This document shows, one piece after another, positions 5,777 to 6,088 of a stretch of 6,088 nucleotides of DNA. The DNA is from Pirellulales bacterium. GTDB lineage: Bacteria; Planctomycetota; Planctomycetia; Pirellulales; JAICIG01. The first letter of the stretch is position 1, and every line of letters begins with the position of its first letter. Under the pieces are notes generated by a model, which saw only the letters and a program-made list of their open reading frames with translations, ran no database searches and was not told the origin of the DNA. The stretch covers positions 1-6,088 of the forward strand of contig JAICIG010000463.1 of the NCBI GenBank assembly GCA_025924495.1, read 5' to 3'. Made by a program: the position numbers and the translations under genes.

Positions 5777-6088
5777 ATGCGTCCGTTCAGCACCTGGCAA
5801 GGCGCCCGCTTAGCTCGATTCTGTCGACGCATCGCCTTCGGCGGCCTCTCGTTGCTCGCCGCAACCGGCGGCGTCCAGCTTGCTTACGCGGCCGACGCGC
5901 CGGCCTTGGAACCGATCGTGGTCGGAGCGCCCGAGCGGATTGAGGTCTATCCGCCTCAGTTCAAGCTTGGCTCAACGCGGGCCCAAATGCACGTCGTCGT
6001 GACGGGCTATTATCCGGGCGGAGGCGTGCAAGACCTGACACGCGCCGCCGAGTTCGCCTCGACGAATGAGCAAGTCGTCAAGTTCGCT
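5777..6088 (+). CDS. N-terminus of exported Ig-like protein, probably DUF1549/DUF1553 type; truncated by window
   Basis: The frame from ATG 5777 is open to the right edge, giving 104 codons (MRPFSTWQGARLARF...). Residues 1-38 form a long export signal: a basic n-region with several Arg (R11, R14, R17, R18), a hydrophobic core FGGLSLLAATGG and cleavage after LAYA. Mature residues from about 50 form a bacterial Ig-like (Big_2) opening: RIEVYPPQFKLGSTRAQMHV, then VTGYYPGGGVQDLTRAAEF and STNEQVVKF. In planctomycetes this N-terminal layout next to a PPC protein is typical of large proteins whose later parts are DUF1549 and DUF1553, often called PSCyt-type surface proteins. Those domains lie outside the window, so this is prediction. 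Only the export signal and Ig-like start are seen. It probably shares a transcript with the PPC gene. Confidence 0.82.
   Translation, partial: MRPFSTWQGARLARFCRRIAFGGLSLLAATGGVQLAYAADAPALEPIVVGAPERIEVYPPQFKLGSTRAQMHVVVTGYYPGGGVQDLTRAAEFASTNEQVVKFA

Overview
The window looks like chromosomal DNA from a planctomycete, probably Pirellulales-like. The evidence is its GC-rich coding bias, large exported beta-sandwich proteins with PPC (pre-peptidase C-terminal) domains, and the start of an exported Ig-like protein of the kind that usually precedes planctomycete DUF1549/DUF1553 domains. No database search was possible, so the lineage is inferred.

Layout. (1) Positions 1-1664, minus strand: the first 554 codons of a secreted protein whose C-terminus lies beyond the left edge. 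It has a signal peptide, a transthyretin/carboxypeptidase-regulatory-like beta-sandwich and a long region resembling the DUF4185/glycosidase-like beta-propeller proteins. (2) Positions 1665-1806: a 142-base divergent intergenic region with one plausible sigma70-like promoter facing each way. (3) Positions 1807-2889, plus strand: an RlmM-like 23S rRNA 2'-O-ribose methyltransferase with a recognisable K-D-K-E catalytic set. (4) Positions 2890-3310: a 421-base non-coding stretch with GC-rich palindromes, then an AT-rich island with a perfect TATAAT and an imperfect dyad. (5) Positions 3311-5605, plus strand: a 764-residue exported protein with two PPC domains and three divergent C-terminal beta-sandwich repeats. 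(6) Positions 5606-5776: an intergenic spacer carrying a pair of 22-base inverted repeats, each of which is itself a small palindrome. (7) Positions 5777-6088, plus strand: the first 104 codons of another exported Ig-like protein, truncated by the right edge.

The PPC protein and the following gene face the same way and probably form a cell-surface or periplasmic module, as in many planctomycete PPC-DUF1549/DUF1553 clusters. The repeat between them may set their relative expression. The methyltransferase is a housekeeping gene with no evident functional link to its neighbours. I see no RNA genes, transposases, CRISPR arrays or defence genes. The most useful observations are the correct strand of the left-hand gene, the palindromic repeat pair, and the family-level description of the left-hand secreted protein.
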